Below the pieces are notes generated by a model. The model was not told the origin of the DNA. It searched no databases and was given only the letters and a program-made list of their open reading frames with translations. Positions 34,163 through 46,277 of a stretch of 64,000 bases of DNA are shown here, piece by piece (position 1 is the first letter of the stretch; each line of letters begins with the position of its first letter). The position numbers were made by a program, and so were the translations under genes. Source of the stretch: Diospyros lotus (Eukaryota > Streptophyta > Magnoliopsida > Ericales > Ebenaceae); contig NC_068344.1 in assembly GCF_014633365.1 (NCBI RefSeq), positions 8,137,669 through 8,201,668 on the forward strand. Reading direction: 5' to 3'.

Positions 34163-37100
34163 GGGTAAATTTAAGATACACCAACTGAACTTTAAAAATG
34201 TAATTACTTATTCACTGAACTTTAGATTGTTACTAGATACTTACTAAAATTTAGTCAACGTCAACCATCCATCACCCGTTACATCTTGCAAAGGGAAAAT
34301 GCCCATGTGGCTAACGAAATCCAAGAAAATTTAACAAACACTCACTGAACTTTAAAAATGTAACTATTTACTCACTGAACTTTTGAATGTTATTACCTAC
34401 TGTGACACCCCGCTCCCACTAAGGGTGTCACTCATGAACAATCATTCGAATTACTCACATGACCGGTCAATTGTGAAGGACGGATTATGTTTCAACACGA
34501 AACGCCCTAGGTGGGAACTAGACTTTGTCCTTCTCTTCCCTCATCCCCAGAATCGACTAGCAAATTGGGTTATATGAAATCCACACTTTCTAAATTAATT
34601 CCCAATTAACTTGCCCAATCACCCTTTTTATTATTTTATTTCTTCTTCTTTTCCAATATTCCACCAGGCTCCATATAATTTAAAATTCCAAACAACCCAT
34701 TAATTTTCCAATTTTGAGGAAAAACTCAAATTTTAATTTTTCAAAATTTGGCATTTATCTCAAAAAATGCCCAAAAAATCCCTTTATTTTTGAAAATTCC
34801 TCCGAGTCCCAAAATTAATCCAAACATGCCCCAAAAAATCTCAGATTTCAAAAAAAAAAAATTAAGCAAATTGGCTGGCGGGGCTAGCTAGCGCGCTTGG
34901 GGCCTACAAGAGGCCCAGCGTTGCATTGGTCGCACATGCCGCACGCTTGCGCTTGCCGCTGGCGCGTGCTCGCACGCCCACTTGCTACCCACGGGCCCCC
35001 ACGCCTACCACCTGTTGAAGCCCCCATGTGGCCCCTTGGTGGCCGTCTGCTGGCTTAGCTACTGCCAGCTTCCATCCTTCACTTTTATATTTTTTTTTTC
35101 TCTTGGGCTTTTTAGCCCAAATTTTCCAGATTTCCATCACAAAAGATAAACATATAAAATATATTAAAATTTCCTCTTTATTCCACAAATGAGGCTTACA
35201 CAACAAGCATCAAAATAGGATACACTCCATGCCCTTAAGCTTCAACAAGACGTAAACTAACAAAATAAATCTATATCATAAAGCTTCCAAACTTCAAGCT
35301 TGCAACTCCCCTTTTCTCTTAGCACATAAAAGTCCTACAAGGTGAGGATGAAAACCTCATGAGCCATAAAGCTCAGTAAGGGTGCAATGCATAAGTAAAT
35401 GAAGCATGAGAGAGCATGTAATGCAAAAATGCAATGCAAAATAGGTAGTCTTCCATGCCCTCATAACCTCCGTAGGTTAAGGTACCAACCAACCCTTCCC
35501 ACACACTAGTCCTCCATATGGCCATAGGTACACTAACCATTACATGCAACTCATAAGAAAAACATTTACAAATGCATGCAAGACCACCACCGTTGGAGGC
35601 ATCCCTTATCTTTTGATGCTTTAATGCTTCCGCAAAGACTTCTTCTCAATAACAACCTTGAAATAAAATTTAAAGAGACTAAGCCACCATCAAGAGAAAC
35701 AAAAGCTTTTACTACAACAAGGAAGAATCTATACCTTGATCTTCTTCCTTTCCTTTCTTTCTTCTTCTCTTTTCTTCTCACATTTCCTTCTCTCCATTTG
35801 TAAACCTTAACAATGGAAGACTTCTTCCAATTTCTCTCTTCCATTTTCCATTTATATCTAATAGCCTCAAAATTAAATCTTAGCCTTTGGATTTACTTTA
35901 GGAGAGCAAATCTCATCCTTCCAAATTAGCACAATCCAAGTGCTTATGGGAGATCAAACCTTAACCATTGGATCTACTTTTGATATTAAATCTCATCCAC
36001 ACAAACAAACACAACCCATGCCATTTTGGAGATCTCTACCCTTGGATTCCTTTGTCTTTTCCAAGACTTAATCTCCACCATATAAGAAAACACAATCCAT
36101 GTGCTTAAAGAACTTGAATCTCAACCATTCATACTTTAATATTTGGCAATCCATGCCATTTCCTCTTCTTAAATCTCAACCCTTTATTGAGATTGGAGAT
36201 TAAATCTCCACCTTCCAAAGAAGCACAATCCATGCCACTTTGAGACTTTTAATACAAGCCTTTGATTTTTTCCCATCTTATATTCAAGACAAATTCTCCA
36301 CCCTTGGATCACTTTGTCTTCAAATCCCAAAATTAGTCATTTTTCATTTATTTAATTTTGACTAATTTCAACACATCACATGAGAGACATAACGCTTGTC
36401 TTTTTGCATTAAATAAATCCCACATTTTCACACATTAAATGGGAGACTAATTTTCATTTCCTTTTTGAATTTCTTTATTTCTCCCATAAACATTCATTCC
36501 ATAAATGCCAGAATGACTAATTCTCATTTCTTTTTTATTTAATTAAATCATTCCTTTCTCTTGGACAAGAATTTGTCAAGTGTCACTATTAGACACCACC
36601 CTTAGCTTCCAAGCTTTAATCCAAGCCATTCATGTGGCTTCACCACATTTATTCTCCATTTTAGGGGAAAAAAAATTACTTCTCACATATAAATGAATTA
36701 TAATTAGTTCCCTCTTTAATAATTTAATTCCCATATGGAATTATACTCCAAATTACCAAAATGCCCTTAGGAATTAACAATCCCATCAATCTCCATACAA
36801 TTGCACAAATGAGAATAGTTCACAATAAATTCTCATTCCAACAAGAAAATACTCTCCAAATTTCCCCAATTACCCTTTATTGGGTCTCCTTACTCAATTT
36901 ACCAAAATGCCTCTCCCCGAGGGCACCATTATTCCCATAGATCCACTTATCTCAAGGGCATTTTTTCAGAAGTTTCTAACAACCTTCCTTATTTTCCTAA
37001 CACTAATAACACGGGTATTACACCTACTCACTAAACTTTGCTCAACATCAACCATCCATCACCTGTTACATTAGCTTTTGATCTTAAAACGAAAAATACC

Positions 37101-37675
37101 CAAGTGGCTAACGAAATCCGAAGTCGCCCAATCAAATCATTATTTTTGGCTAACTCAGCAACACCCTATTTCTCTCTCTCTTCTCTCCCCTCTTCCCTTG
37201 CTCTAGCAGCGGTAGTTGGCATGCCAGAGGCGAGACGGTGAGGCAACTAGAGGTGAGGTGGCGGTGGGGCATGGCGAGGTGGCAAGGCATTAGACGGAAA
37301 GGCAAAGGGGATGAAAGGGTCGGTGGCATTTGTCATTGTTAGAGCTAAGTTGACCAAAAATAAGGATTTGATTGGGCCACTTTGGATTCCGTTAGCCACG
37401 TGGACATTTTCCATTTGCAAGATCAGGTGGTGATGTAATGGGTGATAGATGGTTGACGTTGAGCAAAGTTCAGTGAGCAGGTAGTAACAATCCAAAGTTT
37501 AATAAATAGTTACATTTTTAAAGTTTGATTAATGTTAAATTTTCCAAATTTCATTAGCTACGTGGGCATTTTTTGTTTGTAAGATATAACGGGTGATGGA
37601 TGGTTGACACTGAGCAAAGTTCAATGAGCAGGTAGTAACAATCCAAAGTTCAGTGAGTGTATGCTAAATTTACCC
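34163..37675. mobile_element. Mutator-like element with duplicated terminal arms
   Basis: The left end GGGTAAATTTAAGATACACC pairs with the complement of the right end GGGTAAATTTAGCATACACT, and similarity runs about 180 bp inward. The flanking 9-mers CGAGACCTA and CTGGACCTA match at 7 of 9 positions, in keeping with a Mutator-type duplication. Each arm contains a second, inner copy of the same sequence (CACTGAACTTTAAAAATG about 34345; complement about 37500-37530). No transposase is recognisable. Without the nested LTR it is about 890 bp. Confidence 0.72.
34401..37022 (-). mobile_element. Solo chromovirus LTR nested in the Mutator-like element
   Basis: The 2622-bp LTR on the minus strand starts TGTAATACCCGTG and ends GGGGTGTCACA. 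The 5-bp duplication CCTAC is perfect at 34396-34400 and 37023-37027. No internal region or second LTR is present, so it is the product of LTR-LTR recombination. The part at 35860-36320 holds loose repeats of about 90 bp built on AAATCTCANCC and CACAATCCATGCCA. A GC-rich patch lies at 34870-35010. Confidence 0.88.
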
Positions 37676-39064
37676 CTGGACCTACATTACTCGACTATGA
37701 TTTGAAATTAGTCGACTTCCTACTAAAGAATAGAGAAGCAGTAAAAATGTACTCAACTAATGTATAATGTTAGTCGACTCCTAGTTTGTGCTCTCAAACG
37801 ATCACGTGACTATTACTGTAAGTAGTCAACTTCCTACCAAGATATAGAGAACTCTTTATTCTATACTTGGTTAATATGAATTATTAATTAATTTCTAAGA
37901 CAGGACTATTGTTTGAACCATTAAAGAAATACTCAATTAGTTCAGCATTTTAGTCGATTTCCGATATAACAATAAAGACCTAGTCAAGCATAATCGACTA
38001 ATAAAGAGACAGACTCAACTAATGTGCTTTGATGCAGTAGAGGTCTTAAGTTACTAAAATGCCTGTACATAATTACTATATTTTGTACTTGACTAATATT
38101 GAACAATACTTGAGTAATTATGTGCTGATACTGAATATTTTATTTTGAGATATTCTACTTGACTCATTTATTACATTAATTGAGTACTTGGTGATATTAC
38201 TTGACTAACTTATCTTTTTATTCTATTATTGTGTGCCAAAAATCAAAAACCTTAAAGTACTAAAAGTACATACTTGAGTAACCAAACATATTACTCAACT
38301 ATTTGCTTAATTTACTCAACTACAAGTACTTCATACTCAAGTAATCTATCTGTGCGATCTTTTTTTTTTTTGTATTACTTCTCTTATTTAAAAATGTAAA
38401 AAATGCATTTAATGTTCTAAACATTGCACGTTTGTAAGACAACTTGATGTAAAGATACATATCTATTGATTGAAATTTCCTACCATTTTTCTATTTTAAT
38501 ATATTTGTTTAAATTTGAATTTTGTAAAAGGAAAGAATTGTTGTCATTTGATCTAGAAAATCCTATTTGGAGAATTTTTTTTTCTCTTGTTTTATATATA
38601 CATCAAAGAAAGAAAAAACAATAGTGAATGAGCAACAAAAATACAAGCATCCTATCACCCAAGCTAAAAGATTTCATCTTCTCTTTCGTTGAAATCTATT
38701 TCAAGTGACAAAATCCTTGTCTATTTTATTCTTCATCACTTGTAAAGTGAGGTTTGAGGGTTAATGCTTAAGCCAAAGTGAAAAAGCAGCTGAATTGTTA
38801 AGCTTTCTCCTTGAAAAAGCTTTGTAAGTTATGGAGGATAGTGATTGCCTCTTCAAAAATTACTTGATTAGTGGTTGTTTCTAAATCCTTGACAAGTCTT
38901 GAGATAGTGGATGTAGGTATTGGGCCAAATCACTATAAATTTGTTGTCTCTTTCTTTTATGCTTTGATAGTGTTATTTTTTATTCTTTCACATTTTCATT
39001 TAGTTTAAAAATTTTTGGAGTAAGATTAATTCACCCCACTCTTAAGCTAACCTGTTGAATAGGG

Positions 39065-39818
39065 AGCTTACATAAACAAGGGAAAGAAAGAAAACAAGCA
39101 ACAATAGTAGGAGAAAACAGGACCCTAATTCTCATATAGTATACCATAGAACTGAAAACTAGCCTTACAAGGTATCATTTTCTTATCTATTATTACTTAT
39201 GCTTGAATTGAACCAATGTGGCATTGAAAAGAAATGTATGTGATTGTGTTGAAATTGCTGAGCAACTAGAGATAAGGCATAAGGCTAGGTTTATCATGTT
39301 TGAAAGTAACTAAATGGCCATATGAGACCTAAATTGGGAATTAGGTTGCTCATTGGGCCATTGAGGTGTGAAGCAAGATAAAAGGAGGCAAATTACAATT
39401 AATGAAGAAAGTCAAGATTAAGAAAGGTAAGATCTTGACCTTTAATCGGAGTAGTTATTTTCTTTATCTAGTAAAGTGGATCATATGATCATTTTTTAAT
39501 ATAAATTAGGGTATATGAGCAACTTAGAGTTGAAAATGAGTAGTAAGTAGGTGACTTTGAATGAATGGAAAATTCACTAGATTGAGCCTTAAATGAATTA
39601 AGAAGGGTAACTTACTAACTTTTGAAGTTCATATGCTTTGAATAAGAGATTTAAGAAAGTTAAGAGACTAAGAGATAAGGTATAAAACCCTACATAATAA
39701 TCCTAGCAAGATAGTGCATGTGGTCTAAGTTCCCTGTATGTGTGCATTATAAAGGGCTCAGCTCATGTCCATGTATCATGACAATCAACAATATTTAATA
39801 GTGAGAATATCAAGAATG
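39065..39818. other. Unassigned AT-rich DNA
   Basis: No gene, terminal repeat or domain was recognised between the copia LTR and element C. Confidence 0.45.
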
Positions 39819-39823
39819 GTAGT

Positions 39824-40297
39824 TGTTCCTTCTAGTCCAATGGGGTTGATCATAATGGTTGTAATGGTGGTGGAGAGTCGCGATCCAATGATTTGCACGG
39901 TGGGGTGGCTGGTACTTGCAAGCACTCTGATGCTCAAGTCAGTAGGGATTTAGAATGTTAGAGTGTGGGTAAGTCTTGGAAAGAACATACCATGGCCTAT
40001 GATCAAGCTGGTTTTTATAAAGATTAAAGTACCTTACATGTCACCGGCCGTCGCGGGAGGATAGAGGGTCGAGATGTATGGTAGTGATAGGGATCATTCT
40101 CTAGGATTTTAAATTTGATGAGGATTATGAGATGATAAGGATCAGTGCGCAAGTTATCCAGGGTTGATGGAATTTATTACTAACGCAAGAATCTTGGCTT
40201 AGATGGAAACATTATCCGAGCTCTTGGGCCTAGATGTAACCTAGGGACCAGGCTAAGTGCCAAGTTATGGGCTAGTCTAATGGATCAATATAGTCTA
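39824..40297 (-). repeat. 3' LTR of element C
   Basis: About 474 bp, matching 58506-58859 plus 60371-60494, and element E at 61236-61699. The plus strand starts TGTTCCTTCTAG. A short purine tract (AGGAGG on the minus strand, about 40302-40310) adjoins its right edge as the plus-strand primer. Similarity to element E continues past this point because both continue into the same antisense-ORF leader. Confidence 0.82.
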
Positions 40298-40687
40298 TAG
40301 CCTCCTAGGTCGAATGTTCACAGGGGCAAGCATCAAAGCTCAAAACATAGCCGAGGTGGTGGCAATGCACTAGTTTGCCTCGATGTTGGACCGAGATTAC
40401 TGGAACCAAGCTTGCTAAGGCTGAGCTTAATGTGGACAAGCTTGATGTGGCCGAGCTTGGCACCAAGGGGTGTTTTTCAAGGTACTGACAAGTAGCGCAC
40501 ACAGTCTCGAGATTCTCGGTATCAAGTCCAAAAGAGAGGGCATTGTGAACAGATAGGGAGCCATTCCGTCACTTCCACTCACAGTGTTTAACGCATGCCA
40601 GGTGGTGTAATCTCTATGGGTGATTGACGATGCTTGATCTTTATCCATTGGATTCATCGGGCCTTAACCTCGATCGTTGAGTGATAT

Positions 40688-40697
40688 CTATATAAGA
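40688..40697 (+). promoter_or_regulatory. Candidate antisense TATA box, element C
   Basis: CTATATAAGA in the context GATATCTATATAAGAGC lies about 390 bp inside the 3' LTR and points at the antisense ORF. Element E has the near-identical GATATCTATATAAAGG. Confidence 0.6.
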
Positions 40698-41099
40698 GCT
40701 TCTGTAGGCTATTTTTTTCACTTTTCTATTTCGCTTTCTGCATTCATAGGCTGTTTTTAGACTTTTGTTCTTCTACGAACTTCTTGCTTCCATATTGCAT
40801 CCATCCTTGATCGCTAGTCAACTTTCGTCTTTGACACTTTTCCTAACCTCACAAGTAATTCCTTGGATTTGATTTGTCCTTCCTTTGCACTTTCGTTTGT
40901 CATTACAGTTTGCCTATTACCGATTGTCATTGTGAGATCGGGGGCGAATTTGGGGAGAATAACAAATATACGACTATCATAGGGGAACTATTGGTGAGGA
41001 ATCTGGTACCCTCGTGGGAGGTTAGCCATCGAGCCTTACTATTTCAGGTTTAGGAAAGCAATTTTAGGGTATAGATCGGGGTTTTGAGGGTAGCTCAGA

Positions 41100-43090
41100 A
41101 TAGGCGTGGGATGCCACTTTCTGATAATTCTATTTGCCCTGGTCCTTGGAGGACATTGTTGGTACTCCATACATGGCTAAGAGGGAAGTTATGGATGTCG
41201 TGAGTGGTGGTGAGAAGGCTAGGAATGATAGAGTGGGTTCATCTTCAAGTCTACCTTATGGAAAATATGCTTGGGTGAGCAAAGATGTGGCTAAGATTGC
41301 CTCGATGTACGAATCTTCTGAGAGGATCATCGAGTTGAGGAAGAGAGTACTTCTGTCAGTTATCGAAATAAGGGCCTACTCGTGTGCCACCCATTTGGGG
41401 GGGGGGGGGAAGAGCGATCCACATGGAGTTGACTTTGTATATGGATTCGGGGTTAATCTACATATATGAGACATTCTTCACATGTCTTCGGCTACTACTC
41501 CCTTTCACCGACTTCCAAAGCTTGGTGCTGACGGTGCTGAATGTCGCTCTGACCTAACTACATCAGAATAGTCGGGCTTTCGTTGGGCCTTTGAAGTGCT
41601 TTCCAGATTTCTAGGTCAGGAAGTGAGTATGGGGGTGCTCTTCTACTTTTTCTAATCGAATGAGCTCAACAAAGGTAGCTGGGTGTCCCTAAACAATCTT
41701 CTGAGGAGGCAATTGGTGAAGCCCCCTGATAGCTCTTATAAGGGTTTCAAGGTTAACTTCTTCAAGGTGGCCTCCCGGGAGAATGAGGTCACCTTCTTCC
41801 TAGGCATGGACGGCATGCATAAGTACCCTTTGTACTGGAGGAGTGAGCGAGTATATGTGTAGGCTCCTGTTTTGTTTCTCTTTTCCTTTCCACCATTTGT
41901 TTTTTTTTTCTCCTATCATGCTTACTTGCTTTTCATACTATCTGTTCTTTGTTTTAAACTCCATGGCTCCTAAGATGGCCCCCTGTGAGGTGAGGAGGTG
42001 TCTTGAGGGGAAGAGAGCCGAGGATGCAAAGACTAGCTCGGTTTTAGCTAGCAAAACTGCCAATGAGGCCCCTGTTTCTAGAGCTGCTGAGGAGGCTCTT
42101 GCTAATGCTCCCCCTACCCCAGCAAAGGGCCCTATGCCACTCCCCCTGACTTGTCTCCAAAGCTACCAAGGCTAAGGCCCCCACCTCTTCACGGACCGAG
42201 GAGCCAACTGACGCTAAGGAGGGCCAATTGGTATAGAAGAAAAGAAAAGTTGCCTTAGAGAAGGGTGCTTCGGGATCAACTGATGGACACCCGGGGAGCC
42301 TATTGAACAAATAGTTCCACCCTAATGCATTTATTGAAGAACACCTATCCAACCCCACCGATCACAAAAAAAAAAAAGAAATTGGACTTGGGGTAGCCCA
42401 GTCTTTATCGTTGGGCCGAGCTGCAAGCCCTTTGATTGGTGAGAGCGTGTCAGTCTTTGTAGGTGGAGTGCTAGACCCAATAACAGAGTGTCAAGAGGGC
42501 TCACAAAAAAGAGGTTGAGAGAATAAAAGGGGAGTTGGAAGTGAAGAAAGATCAGCTGCAGACAGAGGTTGATAAGGTGGAGTTGGCGACTATTAATGTG
42601 AGCCAGCTCTGTAAGAAGCTCATGGGCTAGAAGAAGACCTTGGAGCAGGAATGGGACCAATAGAAGACCGAGATGAAGCTGGCAGAGGAGAATGAGGGGA
42701 AGCTGAAGTCCAAGCTGGCAACCTCTCTCTTTAAGGCTAACTAAGCAAAGCTTAAGGTTACTTATTTGAAGGTTGAGATCGACAAGGCATGGTCTGAGAT
42801 TGAGGGCTTGCTAGACGAGGCCGCCGAAAAATTTTTGGTTGGGTATGAGAAGGCCTTGGCTCATGCTCAACTACTTCTTCCAAGGGTTGACTTCTCTTCC
42901 CTCGGAGATAATTGATGGCCGACTTGTGTGGATCCAGCTACTGCTGACCAAGTTGGCCCATCCGAGCCTCCGATGAGGGTAGTAAAGGTTGCGGAGAATT
43001 AGGCTAAGGGAGCTGCTAGTCAGCCGATGGACCTTGCTATTGTTGACCTTGTCTCGGAGATGGCTGTTGCAACTGGTGCGCTTTTGGGCC
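41100..43090 (+). pseudogene. Element C antisense ORF (Tat additional ORF)
   Basis: It lies on the strand opposite to this element's gag-pol. The first part (41134-41469) has SSSSLPYGKYAWVSKDVAKI and then DFVYGFGVNLHI. The next exon part (about 41470-41850) is frame-broken but contains SSYKGFKVNFFKVASRENE. A T/C-rich intron-like stretch (about 41860-41960) leads to MAPKMAPCEVRRCLEGKRAE at 41963. A Lys/Glu-rich coiled coil with stops follows to about 43085. The same order is seen in element E. Function is unknown, and this copy is dead. Confidence 0.72.
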
Positions 43091-43480
43091 TTCTAGGTAG
43101 TAGTCTTCCTGTAATCCCTTTTCCTTTTTTTTTTTTTTTTTTTTGTAATATGCACCCCAATTTATAATAAAACCAAGAATTTTGCCTACACGTATTGTTT
43201 GGTGTTAATTTGCCTAATGCTCTTGCTTTTGTTGGTATTATTTTGTACGACTCATTTTTTATTTCTAACACGAAGTCAGGCATGTGTTAGCTTTTGTATT
43301 GAATCTTTATATGGCATGTAGTCGAGTTTGAGGTTTTGAAGGATGAGGTGATGGACCATTTTCTAGTGGGTCTTTGATTGACTCTTTTTTGGATGTTGGT
43401 TTCACAGTATGATTTTCTTCTTATTTCATCTCAAATATTAGGTCAGGCAAATGCTTTTGGTTTGAAGGGATTTGAGAAGG

Positions 43481-43780
43481 CCGGGATAACCTGAGGTCCA
43501 CCTACCAGGACTAGACTAGGTAAAGGTGGGCGAACTGACCTAGCTTGGTTGGGTAGGGCACAACTTTGTGAGTAGACTGGGGTGACCCGAGGTGCACCAT
43601 CTGGGACTGGCTCGGGTCAGGTAAGTGGATTGACCGAGCCTGTCAGATGCAGGGCACGACTTGGTAAACAGACCGGGGTAAGCTGAGGTCCGCCCACTGG
43701 GACTGGCCCGGGCATAAGTGGGCTGACTGACTAAGCCTGTTTGAAGCAAGGCATAACTTGGTGAGTAGACCGGGGTGAAG
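43481..43780 (+). repeat. 96-bp tandem array in element C
   Basis: Units begin at 43481, 43577, 43673 and 43770 with CCGGGGTGA-like starts and contain TGGGACTGGC and GGGCACGACTT. There are three full units and the start of a fourth. The block lies between the integrase end and the antisense ORF, the same position as the repeat block of element A. Confidence 0.85.
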
Positions 43781-44032
43781 CTCGAAGCAGCTTAGGATGG
43801 TGGTGTGCCGTGCGAAAAAATGGAACATCTAATTTTATTGATAAGAGGACCTCGACGTGGAATCGGGTAATATGCCATGTAATAGCGCTAAAACGACATA
43901 ATCCAAGAAAATAACAAACTAAATCTAAGTAAGAACACAAAATCAGGCTTTTGCTTCTGTAAGTAAATAAATTAAATCAAATATTCTTTGAACCATAAAT
44001 AATTCTCTAAAATAGTCATGAGACCGTTACTT
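43781..44032. other. Element C spacer between the tandem array and integrase end
   Basis: AT-rich, no coding signal. On the minus strand this is the first untranslated sequence after the integrase stop near 44033. Confidence 0.5.
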
Positions 44033-44056
44033 AGTTGTAATATTTTCGTAGATTAG

Positions 44057-46076
44057 TGATTAGTGGTTAATTTTGTAAAAATTATGTTATAATTACACCT
44101 TTCTTTTGATCTTAAAAATGGATTAAATTAGATATTAATATATATTTTATGGTTATATGCAAGTTTAAATTGAAAGATGAATGAAATGAAGTTCTAAAGT
44201 AAATAATAATAATATATAAAATTATATATAATACATATACATCATTATATGCATGCATGTAATATATATAATATAATCTAATATATATATATGTGCCATG
44301 TGTAATACATATATAATATATAATTTATTAATAACATTAAATTATTTTTTTTAGGCATGAAGAATTCAAGCCCATGAAGACTTAAAGTCCATGAAGAATT
44401 CAAGCCCATGAAGAATTCAAGTCCATGAATAAATCAAACCCATGAAGAATTCAAGCCCATGAAAAAATTCAAGCCCATGAAGAATTAAGGACCAATTTGA
44501 GCAACCCATGGAAGATATTATTTGGAGAAGGCCCAAGGATTATTTTTAATCCTAATGAAGATTAAAAAACCAATTTATAGAAATCTATTTTTATTTTTTT
44601 ATGTGAGTGCTTTATTAGGTGTGTTTTTTAGCTAAAATCCATGTAACTATTAGGTGAGTATTATAGCTAAAATCCATTTAACTTTATGAGTGCTTTATTA
44701 GGTATGTATTTTAGCTAAAATTCATTTAATATTATGTGTGTATTATAGCTAAAATTCATTTAACTTTAACTGTGTGAGTGCCCATTAGATATAATTATGT
44801 CTAATTGAATAATTGAAATTGTGTGGTTTGTATTGCATCTTGTGGCCTATAAATAGTTCACTTGATTGCATTTGTAAGTGTAATTATTATTCTTGAATCA
44901 AAGTTTAGTTGTTTTTTTATAATTCTCTCTTTGAGAATTGTTCTTGTTCTTTCTCATTTTCTTTAGTATTTTCTCTTGTGATCTTACTTCATTTCTTTCT
45001 TCTTTTAAATTCTTATGTCATTTATTGTTACTTTATTATTCACCGCCTAAATGGCCAGTTAATTTATGCTTTTAAATTTCTATAATTTTAATTATTGTCT
45101 TTTAATTATCCACTGCCTAAATGGCTGGTTAGTTGATGTCTTTAAATTTCTGTAATTTTAATTCTTGTCATTTAATTGTTCACCGCCTAAATGGCCGGTT
45201 AGTTTCTACTATTTTAATTCCTGTCATTTAAATTTTGTTATTTAAATTATGTCATTTAAATTCCTGTTAATTAATTTTCAAATGGAGATGAGTAGCTAAA
45301 TTTAATCTTGGGTTAAGGCAAGGACAGTATCCAACGCTAATGATTCCCAAAGAAAACTGCGCTTTAAATGAGTAACATCAATTTAAATTTCAGTATGAGT
45401 GTGTCTTAATTATTGAGAAATCACTAGGTTTGGATTGGAGCGTAAGCCTAACTTAGAGCTTTCATGCCATGTATGAGAGTTACTAGAACTGGAAACGCTA
45501 TCATACCCAAACCAGATGATTAATTTAGTTGTTTTGTATATTAATTGTAATTGAATTTATGGTAGTTTCTTAAATTAGAATCCCGCATATCATGTATGGG
45601 GATTGCTTAAACTAGAACTATCATCATCTCTAATTGCATTTAATAACAAACTCTCATATCTGAAATTAAATTAATGTTGCTAATCTTTTATGCTAAAATT
45701 TGGGAATCAACAGGTTGGTACTGAAATTGTCTTAACTCAAGCACTATCCAAATTCATATATTTTACGTTTAATGTTTATTTCAATTTCTGCCTTACTTTA
45801 TTTTCTAGTATCTGTTGTCTAAAAAAAAATCATAAAAAATATTGTTGTCAATTTGTCCAAATACGTGTGCGTGTGTGTGACATTCTTTTTCTTTTTCCAT
45901 AAATAAATCTCTCAGTGGACGATCTAGACTCATCCAGAAAATATAAATTTAAATTTGGACTACAACTGCACTCGTACACTGGCGAGTATAAACCTCTCAC
46001 CAAAATAAAAAAAATATAAAAGTTTTATTATGATTTGTTTTTATTGTGTTTTAATTGCAGGGTGAGAGTGCAGCCA
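44057..46076 (+). repeat. 5' LTR of element D
   Basis: Runs from TGATTAGTGG to GTGCAGCCA. TATAAATAG is at 44848-44856. It contains three internal repeat arrays: CATGAAGAATTCAAGCC (about eight copies, 44356-44485), a GTATTNTAGCTAAAATCCATTTAA unit (about four copies, 44610-44765) and CACCGCCTAAATGGCCGGTTAG (three copies, 45040-45200). Confidence 0.95.
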
Positions 46077-46081
46077 AATTT

Positions 46082-46099
46082 TGGCGCTGTTGCCAGGGA
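46082..46099 (+). other. Primer-binding site of element D (tRNA-Asp-like)
   Basis: TGGCGCTGTTGCCAGGGA lies six bases inside the 5' LTR. It differs at two positions from the complement of the plant tRNA-Asp 3' end used by Athila elements. Confidence 0.75.
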
Positions 46100-46277
46100 G
46101 ATTAAGGCTAAAACAAAAAGAACGAAAAAATTAAAAAAAAAAAAGAATAAGCATCGCCTGATAAATTCGGTAACTCTGTTTCTCTTTTACTTTATTTTTG
46201 TGCATTGTATATGAGACTGAGATCAGGTAGAATTCTGAAACAACATTTTCATATCATTTTGATTCTTTACCTGTAAT

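Larger units (their letters stand above)
33991..39060 (+). mobile_element. Ty1/copia 3' LTR, split by a Mutator-like element
   Basis: ATCAAAAAAGGAGAGAT, a typical copia polypurine tract, directly precedes an LTR starting TGTTGTATTTGAAATGG at 33991. The LTR is interrupted at 34162 and resumes at 37685. It runs on through CACTATAAATTTGTTG (about 38930) and TTCACCCC (about 39031), features found near the end of SIRE/Tork-type LTRs. The right edge is placed only approximately. The split part is rich in GTCGACT and ACTCAACTA repeats. No pol domain was seen upstream, so the element is truncated. Confidence 0.6.

Noticed and set aside
35820..36330. Repeated AAATCTCA/ACAATCCATG motifs as a CRISPR-like array
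   Set aside because: The repeats are imperfect, unevenly spaced and lie inside a plant LTR.
40298..41000. Element C LTR extending well past 40297
   Set aside because: Similarity to element E continues, but the 5' LTR copy stops matching near 60494 and purine tracts lie at that point. The extra similarity is shared antisense-ORF leader.
42331..42660. 109-codon minus-strand ORF in element C
   Set aside because: Reverse-strand shadow of the charged coiled coil of the antisense ORF.
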